Under the pieces are notes generated by a model. It had not been told where the DNA came from. It saw only the letters and a program-made list of their open reading frames with translations, and made no database searches. DNA of 6,091 bases from the NCBI GenBank assembly GCA_021799325.1, contig JAJZAS010000101.1:1-6091 (forward strand), in the 5' to 3' direction. The DNA is from Bacillota bacterium. GTDB lineage: Bacteria > Bacillota > Bacilli > Alicyclobacillales > SLC66. This document shows, piece after piece, positions 4,964 to 6,091 of this stretch (its first letter is position 1; each line of letters opens with the position of its first letter). Position numbers and translations under genes: made by a program.

Positions 4964-6091
4964 TTGAAACAAGTCACCAAAAATGACACGTTTAGCGCCA
5001 TGCGCATCAAGCTATTTTTAATCATCATCGGGGCGTTGTTTACCATCTGGCTGATCCTTCTTGGACTTGTCTATAGCCTCATGGCAAACGAACTGTTTGA
5101 GTTGCTCGATAACGGGTTGCAAACCTATGCCACGCATACTATTCACTCCCACATGAACAATAAAGCGGATAACACATCAAGCATCGACCACGCCTCATCC
5201 TCTGATGCGAAGTACAATTATAGTCTTTGGCAACGGGTGCCAGGCAACACCATCACATACAGTGTATTTGTTGACGGCAATCCATTTGTAAGCCCTATGT
5301 CCATTTATAAAGTGGCACAAAATCACCCTGACGGGGTTTTTAAGACCATCAATATACAGGGCATCCCGTACCGAGCCTTTTTTGCCGTCATCCACTTCAA
5401 ACGGGGAGACTTTATAATCCGTGTGACCACTTCCGCAGCCCGAACAGACTCAACACTTTCTAACCTGCTATGGACGCTTGGGATTGTTGGGTTTATCGCG
5501 CTTGGCATCACCATTGTGATTGGGCTATGGCTATCCTCACGAATCCTCAGTCCCTCTATTCGCGCATGGAAAAGGCAACAGCAATTTGTAGCCGATGCTT
5601 CACATGAACTTCGCACGCCACTTGCCATCATCAAGACCAATTTGGAAGTGCTGTTGCGCCACCCTGAACATACGATTGAAAGTGAACTGCACTGGCTTGG
5701 CAACGCCTATTCGGAAGTGCTGAGTACCACTACACTCATCGAAGACCTATTGACTCTAGCCCGTGCAGATTCGATGGAAATACTAATAGAGCGTGAGGAA
5801 ATAGACCTCTCCGCGCTCGTTCACGAAGTAGCGGATACCGTTCAACCGCTCGCCGAAGAACAAGAAAAAGAATTAAAATGGGAAACTCCCGAATTCCCGT
5901 GCAAGACAATCGGGGACATCAAGCGATTGCGACAACTGCTACTAATCCTTCTTGATAATGCGCTAAAATATACCAATACCGGCGCCACCATCTCTGTTAC
6001 GCTCGGGTGTGATACCAATTTTACACAAATCGCAGTGAAAGACACCGGGATTGGTATCCCGGCTAACCAACTGTCCAAAATATTTGATCGA
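4964..6091 (+). CDS. Membrane sensor histidine kinase, HAMP-less CiaH-like (C-terminus missing)
   Basis: The visible 376 residues give a short cytoplasmic N-terminus, a first membrane helix (about 17-39), an extracytoplasmic sensor region of about 125 residues (41-166), and a second helix (about 168-190). Only some 15 residues (SSRILSPSIRAWKRQQQ) then separate the membrane from FVADASHELRTPL, with the phosphorylated H214, E215 as catalytic base and T218 at the phosphatase position. There is no room for a normal HAMP domain of about 50 residues. The ATPase domain shows the N box LLDNALKYT (329-337, N332) and the G1 box DTGIGIP (360-366), and breaks off at the F box IFDR (373-376). The missing part, about 80 residues, should carry the G2 box. 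The sensor region has no domain I recognise; its polar Ser/Asp/His-rich start (about 60-80) is probably flexible. It should phosphorylate the regulator encoded just upstream. Confidence 0.93.
   Translation, partial: MKQVTKNDTFSAMRIKLFLIIIGALFTIWLILLGLVYSLMANELFELLDNGLQTYATHTIHSHMNNKADNTSSIDHASSSDAKYNYSLWQRVPGNTITYSVFVDGNPFVSPMSIYKVAQNHPDGVFKTINIQGIPYRAFFAVIHFKRGDFIIRVTTSAARTDSTLSNLLWTLGIVGFIALGITIVIGLWLSSRILSPSIRAWKRQQQFVADASHELRTPLAIIKTNLEVLLRHPEHTIESELHWLGNAYSEVLSTTTLIEDLLTLARADSMEILIEREEIDLSALVHEVADTVQPLAEEQEKELKWETPEFPCKTIGDIKRLRQLLLILLDNALKYTNTGATISVTLGCDTNFTQIAVKDTGIGIPANQLSKIFDR

Noticed and set aside
4926..4967. ATG at 4926 overlapping the response regulator stop as the kinase start
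   Set aside because: This frame meets a stop codon after 13 codons and is not the kinase frame.
5000..5002. ATG at 5000 as the kinase start
   Set aside because: It lacks a ribosome binding site, whereas TTG at 4964 has AAAGGA ten nt upstream; it stays a possible alternative because the first membrane helix would be kept.
5195..6078. Minus-strand open frames opposite the histidine kinase
   Set aside because: The plus-strand frame carries the H, N and G1 boxes without a break; the antisense frames show no family features.

Overview
The window (about 6.1 kb, roughly half G+C) looks like a chromosomal stretch from a low-to-mid G+C Gram-positive bacterium of the Bacilli. The evidence is strong AGGAGG-type ribosome binding sites, two TTG starts in five genes, a compact intrinsic terminator, and a CiaH-like histidine kinase. 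An Alicyclobacillus-like or Paenibacillus-like host would fit, but this is an inference from style. No marker gene fixes the taxon, and there are no RNA genes, insertion sequences, CRISPR arrays or phage genes.

Layout. (1) Positions 1-1349, minus strand: the first 449 residues of an AMP-forming acyl-CoA synthetase of the AAE3/oxalate-CoA ligase-like type, with its C-terminus outside the left edge. (2) 1350-1512: a 163-bp AT-rich divergent intergenic region. It holds a perfect 10-bp inverted repeat, a near-perfect 18-bp palindrome between its arms, and 11-bp-spaced TTAAG-type boxes. (3) 1513-2682 and 2718-4160, plus strand: a probable two-gene operon of a multi-pass acyltransferase-3 family protein and a 480-residue MFS transporter of the NiaP/SV2/aromatic-acid type, ended by an intrinsic terminator at 4181-4217. 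(4) 4252-4929 and 4964 to the right edge: an OmpR/PhoB-type response regulator and its partner histidine kinase, cut at the F box. The kinase goes almost directly from its second membrane helix to the H box with no HAMP domain.

How the parts may work together. The ligase and the acyltransferase-transporter pair diverge from one shared control region, so they may be co-regulated. A CoA ligase, a membrane acyltransferase and an MFS permease would suit uptake and activation of a carboxylic acid, or acylation and export of a metabolite; the sequence does not decide between these. The two-component pair is separated by a terminator and is probably its own unit. The 11-bp-spaced boxes in the divergent region are the type of site an OmpR-family regulator binds, so a local regulatory link is a testable guess. 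All five reading frames are intact across the visible sequence. I see no clearly undescribed system; the divergent control region is the most interesting non-coding structure.
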